Positions 49,256-59,364 of a DNA stretch of 64,000 nt are shown in pieces. Position 1 is the stretch's first letter; each line of letters opens with the position of its first letter. The translations under genes and the position numbers were made by a program. Source of the stretch: Candidatus Ruthia sp. Cpac_8_S14 (GTDB lineage: Bacteria > Pseudomonadota > Gammaproteobacteria > PS1 > Pseudothioglobaceae); the NCBI GenBank assembly GCA_021730205.1, contig CP072533.1:310001-374000 (forward strand), given 5' to 3'. The notes under the pieces were generated by a model. That model ran no database searches, was not told the DNA's origin, and worked only from the letters and a program-made list of their open reading frames with translations.

Positions 49256-49569
49256 CTAAGCTATTTTTTTCAATGTTGAAGCTCTAGGAGGTTTTGCATT
49301 ATTCTCGATTTTAGCATAAACACTTTGTTGCATACCCACCTTAAGTGCTACTTGTTTTTGTGTCAATTTTAAAAACAATCGCCAAGCTTTAATCGGCGAC
49401 ATTCCCTCAATAACACTACTCACAACTTCGTGTGGCGTATCACACACCCCTCCACTAAAAAGTTTGGATTCTTTTTGATTTTAAGTGCCTGATATGCTTC
49501 ATAAGATACAATTACAAAGCTAGGGACGCCATTGCATTTAATAATTTGTTCGTCAATATGTTCTCTCAT
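49256..49569 (-). pseudogene. Frameshifted HTH antitoxin (XRE type)
   Basis: The ATG at 49569 opens MREHIDEQIIKCNGVPSFVI with VSYEAYQALKIKKN. After a frameshift near 49448 the second part is open: PHEVVSSVIEGMSPIKAWRL and an XRE helix-turn-helix LTQKQVALKVGMQQSVYAKI. This is the layout of chromosomal antitoxins that pair with RelE-type toxins. The frameshift splits the dimer/toxin-binding and DNA-binding parts. A 63-residue frame at 49256-49447 is the C-terminal half only. Confidence 0.7.
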
Positions 49570-49579
49570 CTCGAACTCC

Positions 49580-49840
49580 TACTTTTCAATACTAATAATG
49601 TTTACTTTTTGAAAGTCAAATATAACTCGATAATTTCCAACTCTTAGGCAATAATCAGACGGATGATTTTTTAATATTATGCCATTCAGCCACTGGCTTA
49701 CTTAATGCTTTAGAGCTGTACCTTTTTGATATATTAGTCCAAGATTAACACAACCCTTGCCATCATCTAAACCACAAGCTCTTTGTAAATATCAATGTCA
49801 TTAGCAAGCGTGCTAATAATAGTATTTTTTTTCATTTTAT
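49580..49840 (-). pseudogene. Decayed RelE/ParE-type toxin
   Basis: Upstream of the antitoxin on the minus strand, broken frames give SQWLNGIILKNHPSDYCLRV and GNYRVIFDFQKVNIISIEK. This is the RelE beta-strand core ('LRVGxYRVIFxxxxxxIxIxxVxHR'). An ATG at about 49834 opens a start-like MKKNTIISTLANDIDIYKEL. Several stops separate the pieces, and the C-terminal catalytic tail is gone. Confidence 0.55.
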
Positions 49841-49872
49841 TTACCTGTAGTTGTTTTTATGGTTTATCGTTG

Positions 49873-50571
49873 TTATTTTTGATAATAAGACAAATAATTC
49901 ACACTCACATCATCTTCAAGTTTGTAGGTTTTTGTAAATGGGTTATAAGTCATACCAATCATGCCTTTTAGAGTTAAATTTGAGTGTCTTGCCCATTTGT
50001 CCATTTCGCTAGGTTGGATGAATTTATCCCAGTCGTGAGTGCCTTGGGGTAGGAGTTTTAGGATGTATTCTGCACCGATGATGGCGAATAAATAGGACTT
50101 TGCATTACGATTGATGGTTGAAAAGAAGGCTTGTCCGCTAGGTTTGACTAATTTGCTACAAGCTTTGATAATTGAGTTAAAGTCAGGTACGTGTTCTAGC
50201 ATTTCTAAACAGATAATAATGTCAAATTTTTCAGGGTATTGCTCGGCAAATTCTTCCACAAGGATTTTTTGATAGTCCACTTCCAAGCCTGATTCAAGCA
50301 AGTGTAATTTGGCAACTTCAAGAGAAGCTTTTGCCATGTCAATACCTGTCACAATTGCGCCTTCTAAAGCAAGGGATTCTGCTAAGATGCCACCACCACA
50401 GCCAACATCAAGGATTCTTTTATTTTTGAGTGAGCCGCCACATTGCTGTTTGATGTAATTTAGTCTAAGTGGATTAATGTCGTGCAAGGGTTTAAATTCA
50501 GAGTCTTTATCCCACCAGCGTGATGCTAGGGCAGCAAATTTATCAATTTCGTTAAAATCTACGTTGCTCAT
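49873..50571 (-). CDS. ubiG: Ubiquinone biosynthesis O-methyltransferase UbiG
   Basis: UbiG does both O-methylations in ubiquinone synthesis. The 232-residue SAM methyltransferase has NVDFNEIDKFAALASRWWDK, the SAM motif RILDVGCGGGILAESLALEG, and HVPDFNSIIKACSKLVKPSG. The C-terminus with GMTYNPFTKTYKL is typical. It overlaps bcp by 4 bp and follows it in the same operon. Confidence 0.96.
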   Translation of the reverse strand: MSNVDFNEIDKFAALASRWWDKDSEFKPLHDINPLRLNYIKQQCGGSLKNKRILDVGCGGGILAESLALEGAIVTGIDMAKASLEVAKLHLLESGLEVDYQKILVEEFAEQYPEKFDIIICLEMLEHVPDFNSIIKACSKLVKPSGQAFFSTINRNAKSYLFAIIGAEYILKLLPQGTHDWDKFIQPSEMDKWARHSNLTLKGMIGMTYNPFTKTYKLEDDVSVNYLSYYQK

Positions 50572-51017
50572 AGTGCTTGAGAATAAGCTAAAACTGCTTC
50601 AGCATGACCTTTGACCTTAACCTTATCCCAATGTTTGAGGATATTACCATCAGCATCAATTAAGAAAGTTGATCTTACGATACCCATATATTCACGCCCC
50701 ATAAACTTTTTTAACTGCCAAACGTTAAAGAATTCGCACAAATTGCCATCAACATCAGCAATCAGTTCAAAAGGAAAATTTTGCTTGGCTTTAAATTTTC
50801 CATGTTTGGTTAAATCATCTTTTGAAACGCCATAGATCACTGTATTAGCATCTACAAAGGCTTGGTAATTGTCTCTAAAATCTTGCCCTTCGGTAGTGCA
50901 TCCTGGGGTGGCGTCTTTGGGGTAAAAATACAACACGATGTTACGTCCTTGAGTATCGGGAATGCTTATTTCTAAGTCGCTTGTAGCAATGCAGGTAGTT
51001 GGTTGAACTTTGTTCAT
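50568..51017 (-). CDS. bcp: Thioredoxin-dependent peroxiredoxin (Bcp/PrxQ)
   Basis: A 149-residue peroxiredoxin that reduces peroxides using thioredoxin. It has FYPKDATPGCTTEGQDFRDN with peroxidatic cysteine in the GCTTE box; the resolving cysteine five residues later seen in E. coli Bcp is not there. The segment GIVRSTFLIDADGNILKHW is conserved. It reads divergently from lepA across a 40-bp gap that holds a TATAAT-like sequence. Confidence 0.93.
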   Translation of the reverse strand: MNKVQPTTCIATSDLEISIPDTQGRNIVLYFYPKDATPGCTTEGQDFRDNYQAFVDANTVIYGVSKDDLTKHGKFKAKQNFPFELIADVDGNLCEFFNVWQLKKFMGREYMGIVRSTFLIDADGNILKHWDKVKVKGHAEAVLAYSQAL

Positions 51018-51057
51018 AACTGTATAATAATATGCTTAAAAAAATCTATTTTATCAC

Positions 51058-52845
51058 ATGAAAAACATTCGTAATTTTTCAATTATTGCTCATATTGACC
51101 ACGGTAAATCAACCATTGCTGATCGCTTTATTCAGTTTTGTGGTGGTTTAAGTGATCGGGAAATGTCAGCACAAGTACTGGATTCTATGGACATTGAAAA
51201 AGAACGAGGCATTACTATTAAATCGCAAAGTGTTACGCTTGATTATCAGGCTAAAAATGGTGAAACTTATCAATTAAATTTTATTGATACACCGGGTCAT
51301 GTGGATTTTTCTTATGAAGTATCTCGCTCGCTTTCTGCTTGCGAGGGTGCACTACTGATTGTTGATGCATCACAAGGGGTTGAAGCGCAAACGGTTGCAA
51401 ATTGCTATACGGCGCTAGACCAAGGCTTAGAAGTAGTACCTGTACTTAACAAAATTGACTTGCCAGCAGCAGACCCTGAGCGTGTGGTGGATGAAATTGA
51501 AGATGTAATTGGCGTTGAGGCGCATGATGCGGTTCATTCCAGTGCTAAATCAGGCATTGGTATTGAGGATATTTTAGAACAAATTGTAGAAAAAATCCCT
51601 GCACCAAAAGGTGAGATTGACGCACCCATTAAAGCTTTAATTATTGACTCTTGGTTTGATAATTATTTAGGCGTGGTGTCTCTAATTCGTGTGATTGATG
51701 GTGAAATTAAAGCCAAAACAAAAATCAAAATTTTCTCAAATGGAAAAGAACATTTGGTAGATGAAGTTGGTGTGTTTACTCCAAAACGTAAAAAAACAGA
51801 CAGTTTAAAAGTAGGAGAAGTTGGGTTTTTAATTGCCAGTATTAAAAACATTGATGGTGCACCAGTAGGAGATACTATTACCAGTGCCAAAAACTCTGCA
51901 TCAGAAGCTTTGGAGGGCTTTAAACCAGTACAACCTCCTGTATTTGCAGGTATTTTTCCTATTTCTGGCGAAGATTATGAGAAGTTGCGCGATGCACTAG
52001 CAAAACTTCGCCTAAACGATGCGGCGTTGCAATATGAGCCTGAAAATTCAGATGCACTGGGTTTTGGTTTTCGCATTGGATTTTTAGGCTTGTTGCACAT
52101 GGAGATTGTTCAAGAACGTCTAGAGCGTGAATATGATCTTGATCTTATCACTACAGCACCCACTGTAATTTATGAAATTCTTGACACAAAGGGTAATATT
52201 CACAGGGTGGATAGCCCCTCAAAAATGCCAACTAATCAAGGTATTGCTGAATTTAGAGAGCCAATTATTACAGCAAACATTCTAGTAACTGACGAATATG
52301 TGGGTGCAGTAATTAGCTTATGTGTTGAAAAACGTGGCGTGCAAAAGAACATCACTTATATGGGTAGGCAAGTGTCCCTTATTTATGAATTACCACTCAA
52401 TGAAGTTGTGCTGGATTTTTTTAATCGATTAAAATCTATATCACGTGGTTTTGCCTCCATGGATTATCATTTTGAGCGTTATCAAGAATCTGATTTAATT
52501 CGCCTAGATATCATGATTAACCAAGAGCCAGTAGATGCGTTAGCACTGATTATTCACCGAGACGATTCTGTGCGTAAAGGACGAGAGCTAGTCGAAAAAA
52601 TGAAAGAACTTATTCCAAGGCAAATGTTTGATGTTGCCATTCAGGCTTGTATCGGTTCTAAAATTATTTCACGTTCAAACGTAAAAGCACTTAGAAAAAA
52701 TGTAACCGCTAAATGTTATGGTGGCGACGTTTCACGTAAACGAAAACTACTTGATAAACAGAAGAAAGGTAAAAAACGTATGCGTAGCGTGGGTAGAGTG
52801 AACATTCCTCAGGAGGCATTTTTAGCAGTTTTGCATATTGATTGA
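51058..52845 (+). CDS. lepA: Elongation factor 4 (LepA)
   Basis: A 595-residue translational GTPase that acts on stalled or mistranslocated ribosomes. It shows [62 protein letters not shown] and the LepA-specific C-terminus [20 protein letters not shown]. Length is near E. coli's 599. lepB does not follow as it does in E. coli. Confidence 0.98.
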   Translation: MKNIRNFSIIAHIDHGKSTIADRFIQFCGGLSDREMSAQVLDSMDIEKERGITIKSQSVTLDYQAKNGETYQLNFIDTPGHVDFSYEVSRSLSACEGALLIVDASQGVEAQTVANCYTALDQGLEVVPVLNKIDLPAADPERVVDEIEDVIGVEAHDAVHSSAKSGIGIEDILEQIVEKIPAPKGEIDAPIKALIIDSWFDNYLGVVSLIRVIDGEIKAKTKIKIFSNGKEHLVDEVGVFTPKRKKTDSLKVGEVGFLIASIKNIDGAPVGDTITSAKNSASEALEGFKPVQPPVFAGIFPISGEDYEKLRDALAKLRLNDAALQYEPENSDALGFGFRIGFLGLLHMEIVQERLEREYDLDLITTAPTVIYEILDTKGNIHRVDSPSKMPTNQGIAEFREPIITANILVTDEYVGAVISLCVEKRGVQKNITYMGRQVSLIYELPLNEVVLDFFNRLKSISRGFASMDYHFERYQESDLIRLDIMINQEPVDALALIIHRDDSVRKGRELVEKMKELIPRQMFDVAIQACIGSKIISRSNVKALRKNVTAKCYGGDVSRKRKLLDKQKKGKKRMRSVGRVNIPQEAFLAVLHID

Positions 52846-52925
52846 TAATATCACTTACAATAGTTTACAAAAAGATATACAATAATATTACAATTGGTAT
52901 CATTCTGTAACTAACAGGTGTTGTT

Positions 52926-53189
52926 ATGACGACTTTACTCAGTGAAAGAATTGACAATGATACAAAAATCAAATTTGTTCAAACTTGTGAATAAATTGGG
53001 CTTAACCCTTCTCAAGCTATTAAACTATTCGCCATGGCAGTTATTAATTCTGGCTCAATTCCATTTAAATTAATTGCTAAACAGCCCAATCAAGAAACTA
53101 TAAAGGCTATGCAAGAATTAAAAAGTGATAATGGCATTAAAGCTGGCGGAGTTAAAGCATTATTTAAAGAGCTTGAGGTTGAGATGTAA
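52926..53189 (+). pseudogene. dinJ: DinJ/RelB-type antitoxin with in-frame stop
   Basis: A ribbon-helix-helix antitoxin frame starts at ATG 52926 (LLSERIDNDTKIKFVQ) and has TAA at codon 23 (52992-52994). Behind the stop the frame runs on with IGLNPSQAIKLFAMAVINSG ('LGLxPSxAIxLF') to a normal end, VKALFKELEVEM. Only that nonsense codon breaks it, so inactivation is recent. Its stop overlaps the toxin ATG (TAATG), as in intact dinJ-yafQ. Confidence 0.8.
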
Positions 53190-53461
53190 TGTTGGAAATT
53201 GTTTATTCAACACAATTTAAAAAGGATTTTAAAAAGAGTTAAGAAATTACTATTGCCTGATTCAAAGGCTATTTTTTTGAAGTGATTCAAGCTTTAGAAA
53301 AGCAACAAAGGTTACAGGAAGAATATAATGACCATTGTCTCAGTGGTCATTATATTGATTTTCGAGAATGCCATATCAAACCTGATTTATTACTTATTTA
53401 TCAGACTAGTTTTGTTAAGCTTAAACTTATTAGAATTGGTAGTCACAGCGAATTATTCTAA
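53189..53461 (+). pseudogene. yafQ: Decayed YafQ-type toxin
   Basis: The ATG at 53189 opens MLEIVYSTQFKKDFKKS, then a stop and frameshift, then the rest of YafQ in one frame: FEVIQALEKQQRLQEEYNDH, LSGHYIDFRECHIKPDLLLI and LKLIRIGSHSELF. The conserved catalytic region (HxxxDxREChIxPDLLLIY...RxGSHSELF) is nearly intact. It is disabled by the early break, like its antitoxin. Confidence 0.8.
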
Positions 53462-54249
53462 TTCAGAAGCCTTTCTAAGACGAATTTAGAGCCAAAATAA
53501 GCAATAATCAAGATACCAAAGCCAATTTGTGTGGCAGTGATGGCTTGTTTTCCACGCCAGCCAAAGGTTTTTCTACCAAACACAAGTGTGGCAAAAATAA
53601 TCCATGCGATAATTGAAAGGATGGTTTTATGCATCAAATGTTGGGCAAATATATCTTGTATAAAAATAAAGCCAGAAAGTAGTGATAAGGTTAATAAATA
53701 AAAACCAATTCTAAGGTTTTGAAATAGCAGCGCCTCCATGGTTTGTAGTGCTGGCAGTTTGTTGATAAAGCCATTAACCTTTCTTGCGTGTAAGCGCTTT
53801 TCTTGGATTTTTAACAATACAGATTGACATACTGCTAGGGCTAACAGGGCATAGGCAGTGATTGATAAAAATACATGCGAAGTAATGTTTAATGGGATGA
53901 CTTTGTTTGTTGTATCTGGAAAGATGATACTAAAGACTAGTGTGAATGCCACTAATGGATAAACCAATATGCCCAATGCGTGCACAGGTTTGGATAATGA
54001 GGATAAAAATAACAAAACAGCAATCAACCAAGCAACAAATGAAGCGCTATTTGCCAAGCCAAAAATAACACCTTTGTCACTCCAAAAATGGCTAAAGGTG
54101 AGCGCTTGTGCAATTATGGCAAAACTGATCAATAAAAAAATGGTTTTTTGGTATTGGTGTTGAGTTTTATTTTTTACAAAATAACGCATTAGCAAGAAGG
54201 CTACAGCCAAATATAAAGCTATTGCAAAGTAAGATAAAAGCATAATCAA
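53458..54249 (-). CDS. ypjD: Cytochrome c assembly-like membrane protein YpjD (CcsA/ResC family)
   Basis: A 263-residue integral membrane protein with about eight segments, of the CcmC/CcsA fold. The tryptophan-rich motif is degraded compared with CcmC; histidines remain in NITSHVFLSITAY and AQHLMHKTILSIIAW. It lies back to back with ffh, as in E. coli (ypjD-ffh), which supports this annotation. Its exact role is not known. Confidence 0.8.
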   Translation of the reverse strand: MIMLLSYFAIALYLAVAFLLMRYFVKNKTQHQYQKTIFLLISFAIIAQALTFSHFWSDKGVIFGLANSASFVAWLIAVLLFLSSLSKPVHALGILVYPLVAFTLVFSIIFPDTTNKVIPLNITSHVFLSITAYALLALAVCQSVLLKIQEKRLHARKVNGFINKLPALQTMEALLFQNLRIGFYLLTLSLLSGFIFIQDIFAQHLMHKTILSIIAWIIFATLVFGRKTFGWRGKQAITATQIGFGILIIAYFGSKFVLERLLN

Positions 54250-54305
54250 CTTTTGAATTAATATAAAACACTATAATACGATACTTTCGTTATATTTATT
54301 TAAAA

Positions 54306-55709
54306 ATGTTTGTTAATTTAACTGAGCGTCTACAAAATAGTTTTAAAGTTTTACAAGGAAAAAACAAACTATCTGAATCCAATATTAAAGAGGCAATTCG
54401 TGAAGTGCGTCGTGCACTGCTTGAGGCTGATGTTGCACTTGGAGTGATTAAGGTGTTTTTGGACCAAGTTCAAACCAAGGCATTAGGGCTTAAGGTTGGA
54501 CAAGGGTTAACACCGTCACAAGCATTTATTAAACTGGTTGAAACTGAATTAACTAAGATTATTGGTGGTAAGAGCGAATCGCTTGATTTAAAAACTCAGC
54601 CACCGGCAGTTGTTATGGTGGCAGGTTTGCAAGGTGCGGGTAAAACCACCTCAATTGCTAAGCTTGCGCTTTATTTAAAACAGCGTGAAAATAAAAAAGT
54701 ATTAGTAGTCAGTGCTGATGTTTATCGTCCTGCTGCCATTGAGCAATTAGAAGTATTAGCCAAGCAAGTTGAGGTGGATTTTTTCCCGTCAACAGCTGAT
54801 GACAAGCCTTCAGATATTGTCACTAGCGCTAAAAAGCACGCACAGAAACAGTTTTTTGATGTTTTATTGATTGATACCGCAGGTCGTTTGCATATAGATG
54901 AGCAAATGATGGATGAAATTAAAACCTTACAGAAGAAAGTCAATCCAATTGAAACCTTGTTTGTGGTTGATTCTATGACGGGTCAAGATGCGGCGCATAC
55001 TGCCAAAGCATTTGCTGATGCATTACCATTAACAGGCATTATTCTTACCAAAACTGATGGTGACGCTAGAGGTGGTGCAGCATTATCTGTACGTCATATT
55101 ACCGGTAAGCCAATTAAGTTTTTAGGTGTTGGTGAGAAAATTGATACCTTAGAGCCGTTTCATCCAGAGCGTGTGGTTTCAAGGCTTTTGGGCATGGGGG
55201 ATGTGCTTTCATTGGTGGAGGAAATTTCACGCAAAGCTGATCATAAAAAAGTACAAAAGCCCGTCCAAAAAATGCTCAAAGGTCAATTTGATTTATCCGA
55301 TATGCGCAATCAACTTTTGCAAATGGAGCAAATGGGCGGCATGGAAGCCTTGATGGATAAACTTCCAGGCATGGGTCAAATTCCACAAAATGTTAAAAAC
55401 CAAATGATGGGCGAGGTTGAAATTAAGAGAATGGTCGCCATCATTAATTCTATGACACCTAAAGAGCGTAGCCACATTAAGCTAATTAAAGGCTCGCGTA
55501 AGGCACGCATTGCTAATGGTTCTGGTACGAACGTTCAAGCTGTTAACAAACTCATCAAACAGTTTGAAAAAATGCAAAAACAAATGAAAAAAATGGGTGG
55601 CGGGAAGATGCAAAGAATGATGGCTAAAATGGCAGGCGCTGATGGCATGCCTGATTTTTCTAAAATGGAATTACCTAATACGGGTGGCGATAATAAGTTC
55701 CCTTTTTAA
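54306..55709 (+). CDS. ffh: Signal recognition particle protein Ffh
   Basis: Ffh is the SRP54 GTPase that targets nascent membrane proteins. The 467-residue protein has the N domain, G domain with GLQGAGKTTSIAKLA, DTAGRLHIDEQMM, TKTDGDARGGAALS, and a methionine-rich M domain (MRNQLLQMEQMGGMEAL, MQKQMKKMGGGKMQRMMAKM). Length is near E. coli's 453. A TATAAT lies about 35 bp before the start. Confidence 0.98.
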   Translation: MFVNLTERLQNSFKVLQGKNKLSESNIKEAIREVRRALLEADVALGVIKVFLDQVQTKALGLKVGQGLTPSQAFIKLVETELTKIIGGKSESLDLKTQPPAVVMVAGLQGAGKTTSIAKLALYLKQRENKKVLVVSADVYRPAAIEQLEVLAKQVEVDFFPSTADDKPSDIVTSAKKHAQKQFFDVLLIDTAGRLHIDEQMMDEIKTLQKKVNPIETLFVVDSMTGQDAAHTAKAFADALPLTGIILTKTDGDARGGAALSVRHITGKPIKFLGVGEKIDTLEPFHPERVVSRLLGMGDVLSLVEEISRKADHKKVQKPVQKMLKGQFDLSDMRNQLLQMEQMGGMEALMDKLPGMGQIPQNVKNQMMGEVEIKRMVAIINSMTPKERSHIKLIKGSRKARIANGSGTNVQAVNKLIKQFEKMQKQMKKMGGGKMQRMMAKMAGADGMPDFSKMELPNTGGDNKFPF

Positions 55710-55715
55710 GATTTG

Positions 55716-56172
55716 CTAAACTTCAATAATGCCTGTCATGTATTTGATGGCTTTGCCAGAGATTCTTATTCTTTGACCTAAGTGTTGATATTTAACTTCG
55801 CCACCTCATTTTGAGAATTGTTTTACAATTAAGTGATTTTTATCAATACGGAACAAGCTGGGTGAATAGCAGAACCTATAACAGGGTCTTCATCGATTTA
55901 TTTTGCTCATATTCAGAAATATTGAATAATACAAATGTAGCGGCAAGTGTGGTATGAGCGAATAAGTTAACCTCTTAGATAGGTGATTAACCACCTAATT
56001 TGATAAATTATCCAGTGGGGACAAAAGATGTTGTTTCAGAAAGATTATTTTCACTTGCTATTGATTGCATAAGTTCATCAGACAGCCATTTTTCAAGTGG
56101 ACAAACTGCTGCAGGATTATCTTCAAATAGTTTGTCTGTAAAGAGATTAATTTGATAGATGGTTAATACCAT
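55716..56172 (-). pseudogene. Decayed PhzF-family epimerase/isomerase
   Basis: An ATG at 56172 opens MVLTIYQINLFTDKLFEDNP, then AAVCPLEKWLSDELMQSIAS and ENNLSETTSFVPTG match PhzF ('NPAAVCPLxxWLxxxxMQxIAxExNLSETxF'). After stops come VNLFAHTTLAATFVLF ('VxLCGHATLASAxVLF') and the end GQRIRISGKAIKYMTGIIEV. At least four breaks and deletions show it is dead. It fills the gap between ffh and hisD. Confidence 0.8.
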
Positions 56173-56188
56173 ATTTTGCGTTGATGAA

Positions 56189-57484
56189 TTAGTGACTTAT
56201 TCGATATTTGGCAGATTGAGCATGCGCCTGCAAACCCTCACCATCTGCCAAGATAGCAGCCACTTTGCCTAATGTATTTGCACCTTGGTGTGATACCATA
56301 ATTAAGCTTGATTTCTTTTGAAAATCGTACACACCCAAAGGGGATGAAAAACGCGCTGTACCTGAGGTGGGTAGTACGTGATTTGGACCTGCACAATAAT
56401 CCCCTAAGGATTCACAAGTGTGACGACCCATAAAAATTGCGCCTGCATGTTTAATATTATCTAGCAGGGCTAGTGGGTTTTCAACAGATAGCTCCAAATG
56501 TTCAGGAGCAATTTGATTAGATAAAGCAATGGCTTCATTCATGTCTTTAGTTTGAATAAGTGCGCCACGTTCTTTGAGTGCAATTTTAATGATGGCTTGC
56601 CTATCCATGGTTGGCAGTAATTTTTTAATACTTATCTCAACTTGGTTAATAAAGTTTGAGTCTGGACACAGCAAAATTGACTGTGCGTCTTCATCGTGCT
56701 CTGCTTGGGAGAATAAATCCATGGCAATCCAATCAGGATTGGTTTTTCCATCACAAATAATTAAAATCTCACTAGGACCAGCAATCATATCAATGCCAAC
56801 TTGGCCAAACACTGCACGCTTGGCTGTTGCCACATAAATATTACCAGGACCTACAATTTTATCTACTTTTGGTATGGTTTTTGTACCATAGGCAAGTGCT
56901 GCTATTGCTTGTGCGCCACCTACTGTAAATACTTGAGTGATGCCTGAAATATATGCTGCTGCTAATACCAATGGATTGCTAATACCATTGGGCGTTGGCA
57001 CAACCATAATTAATGACTCTACACCAGCAATTTTGGCTGGAATGGCGTTCATTAAAACAGAGGAGGGGTAAGCTGCTCTGCCACCAGGAACATACAAGCC
57101 GACGTGATCAAGTGGTGTGATTTTTTGCCCCAACATTGTGCTATCATCTTCTGTATAGCTCCAAGTGTTTTGTTTTTGCTTTTCGTGGTAAAAGCGTATA
57201 CGGTCTGCCGCTATGGTTAGTGCAGATTTCTGCTTTTCATTAAGGGTGTCAAATGCTTGTTTAAGTGCAGGCAGTTTAATGGTTAAATCTTTCATGCTAG
57301 AGGTATTAACACCATCAAATTTATTTGTGTAGTCAATTAAAGCGCTATCGCCACTATTACGAACATTGGCAATAATATCATCAACCATTTGGGCAACCTC
57401 TTTGTTAGAAACGTTATCCCATGCAAGCAATGAAGCAAGTTTTTCTTGGAAATCAGATTGTGTGGAGGTTAATTTAGTAATCAC
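56189..57484 (-). CDS. hisD: Histidinol dehydrogenase
   Basis: HisD does the last two oxidations of histidine synthesis, at a zinc site. The 431-residue protein has [64 protein letters not shown] and [20 protein letters not shown]. Length matches E. coli (434). It overlaps hisG by 4 bp. Confidence 0.97.
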   Translation of the reverse strand: MITKLTSTQSDFQEKLASLLAWDNVSNKEVAQMVDDIIANVRNSGDSALIDYTNKFDGVNTSSMKDLTIKLPALKQAFDTLNEKQKSALTIAADRIRFYHEKQKQNTWSYTEDDSTMLGQKITPLDHVGLYVPGGRAAYPSSVLMNAIPAKIAGVESLIMVVPTPNGISNPLVLAAAYISGITQVFTVGGAQAIAALAYGTKTIPKVDKIVGPGNIYVATAKRAVFGQVGIDMIAGPSEILIICDGKTNPDWIAMDLFSQAEHDEDAQSILLCPDSNFINQVEISIKKLLPTMDRQAIIKIALKERGALIQTKDMNEAIALSNQIAPEHLELSVENPLALLDNIKHAGAIFMGRHTCESLGDYCAGPNHVLPTSGTARFSSPLGVYDFQKKSSLIMVSHQGANTLGKVAAILADGEGLQAHAQSAKYRISH

Positions 57485-58098
57485 AAGTTATGCTCAATAT
57501 TTTGAATCCAAAACTTAATTTGTGCATTTTTGGTTTTAAATGAGGCGGCATTTACCACCAAGCGCGAGCTAATCTCTTCAATGTGTTTAAGTGGAATAAG
57601 GCCATTGGCTTTTAAAGTATTACCAGTATCAACTAGATCAACAATACAATGTGCCAAACCAACTTTAGGTGCTAATTCCACTGCACCATAAAGTTTGATT
57701 ATTTCACAAGATTGATCTTTGTTTTGAAAATAACATTTGGCTAAATTGATATATTTAGTGGCGATTTTAAGTGTATTTTGTTTGAGTTTATCTTTTGATT
57801 CGGCAGCCACCATCAGTTTGCATTTAGCAATGCCTAAATCCAATACTTCGAATAAATTATTAGCGCCATGCTCAAGCAAGACATCTTTGCCAGCAATGCC
57901 CACATCAGCAGCACCGTGTTGTACAAATACAGGTACATCAGTTGCACGAATGATAATAATCTGAACATCAGCAAGATTGGTATCAAGAATTAATTTACGT
58001 GAGTTTAGCTCTTTTTTAGCAATGGTTAAACCTGCTTTTTCAAGTAAAGGCAGTGTTTGTTCTAAAATTCTACCTTTCGATAATGCAATTGTTAGCAT
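57481..58098 (-). CDS. hisG: ATP phosphoribosyltransferase, short form HisG(S)
   Basis: HisG does the first step of histidine synthesis. At 205 residues this is the short form, which lacks the C-terminal regulatory domain and needs HisZ to be active. Marks are [37 protein letters not shown] in two runs, and the PRPP-binding region [20 protein letters not shown]. hisZ is not in the window. It lies between murA and hisD, as in pseudomonads. Confidence 0.95.
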   Translation of the reverse strand: MLTIALSKGRILEQTLPLLEKAGLTIAKKELNSRKLILDTNLADVQIIIIRATDVPVFVQHGAADVGIAGKDVLLEHGANNLFEVLDLGIAKCKLMVAAESKDKLKQNTLKIATKYINLAKCYFQNKDQSCEIIKLYGAVELAPKVGLAHCIVDLVDTGNTLKANGLIPLKHIEEISSRLVVNAASFKTKNAQIKFWIQNIEHNL

Positions 58099-58104
58099 AA
58101 GTTT

Positions 58105-59364
58105 TTAATCCTGTACACGTTCAATTTGGGCGCCTAATAGTTTTAATTTTTCTTCAATGGTTTCGTAACCACGATCTAGGTGATAAACACGTTCAATCGT
58201 TGTGGTGCCTGTTGCTACTAGTCCTGCCAATACCAAAGATGCCGAAGCTCTTAAATCAGTTGCCATTAAATGCGCACCCGCCAGAGATTTTACCCCTTTG
58301 CAAACAACGGTGTTACCTTCTAAAGTGAGGCTTGCACCCATGCGTGATAATTCAGGGATATGCATAAACCTATTTTCAAAAATAGTTTCGGTGATAGTGC
58401 TATGCCCATCAGCAATAGTATTGAGGGCTGTAAATTGTGCTTGCATGTCTGTGGGAAAATTTGGATAAGTACTGGTTCTAATATTAACAGCCTTGGGTCG
58501 TTTTCCTTGCATATCAAGTGTGATTGAATTTTTTTCAGTTTTAATGTCTGCACCGGTTTCAAGTAATTTTGCAAGAATGGCGCGCATTGATTGATAGCGT
58601 ACATTTTTAATTGTAATTTTGCCACCTGTGATGGCTGCAGCAACAAGATAAGTACCTGCTTCAATTCGATCAGGGCAAACTGTATAAGTCACGCCTGATA
58701 ACTTATCAACCCCTTCAATGGTGATAATTGAAGTGCCAGCACCAGAAATTTTAGCACCCATTTTAATCAAGCAATTAACCAAATCTACAATTTCAGGTTC
58801 TTGTGCAGCATTATGAATTGTGGTTGTGCCTGTTGCCAGAGTTGCTGCCATGATGATGTTTTCAGTGGCAGTCACTGAGATTTGATCAAAATGTATTTCA
58901 GTGCCAATGAGTTTTTTAGCTGTGGCGTAAATATAGCCATTTTCAACTTTAATAAAAGCACCTAAATCTTCTAATGCCTTTAAGTGTAAATTAACAGGGC
59001 GTGAGCCAATTGCACAGCCACCAGGCAGGGATATTTTTGCTTTACCATATTTAACAAGCATTGGCCCAAGTGCTAAAATTGAAGCACGCATAGTTTTAAC
59101 TAAATTGTACTGAGCAACCAAGTTAGTTAACTTTGAGCTATCTATAAACAAAGAATTATCTGATTCTAGTATAAATTCTGCGCCCATATCCATTAACAAC
59201 CTAAGTGTGGTTGAAACATCACTTAAATGTGGTGTATTGATTAAAGTAATGGGACCATTGGCCAATATTGAGACAAACAAAATAGGTAAAGATGAGTTTT
59301 TTGATCCTGCAGCCTTAACATGGCCATTTAATACAATACCACCATTAATAATAAGCTTATACAT
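58105..59364 (-). CDS. murA: UDP-N-acetylglucosamine 1-carboxyvinyltransferase MurA
   Basis: MurA starts peptidoglycan precursor synthesis. The 419-residue EPSP-synthase-fold protein has KAAGSKNSSLPILFVSIL, the loop with catalytic cysteine in LPGGCAIGSRPVNLHLKALE, EAGTYLVAAAITGG, and YPNFPTDMQAQF. Length matches E. coli (419). It starts at the mlaC stop (TAATG) and is 6 bp from hisG. Confidence 0.98.
   Translation of the reverse strand: MYKLIINGGIVLNGHVKAAGSKNSSLPILFVSILANGPITLINTPHLSDVSTTLRLLMDMGAEFILESDNSLFIDSSKLTNLVAQYNLVKTMRASILALGPMLVKYGKAKISLPGGCAIGSRPVNLHLKALEDLGAFIKVENGYIYATAKKLIGTEIHFDQISVTATENIIMAATLATGTTTIHNAAQEPEIVDLVNCLIKMGAKISGAGTSIITIEGVDKLSGVTYTVCPDRIEAGTYLVAAAITGGKITIKNVRYQSMRAILAKLLETGADIKTEKNSITLDMQGKRPKAVNIRTSTYPNFPTDMQAQFTALNTIADGHSTITETIFENRFMHIPELSRMGASLTLEGNTVVCKGVKSLAGAHLMATDLRASASLVLAGLVATGTTTIERVYHLDRGYETIEEKLKLLGAQIERVQD

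Noticed and set aside
52926..53189. Stop-codon readthrough or recoding in the antitoxin gene
   Set aside because: The stop is TAA, not TGA, there is no recoding element, and the toxin is broken too. Simple pseudogenisation explains it.
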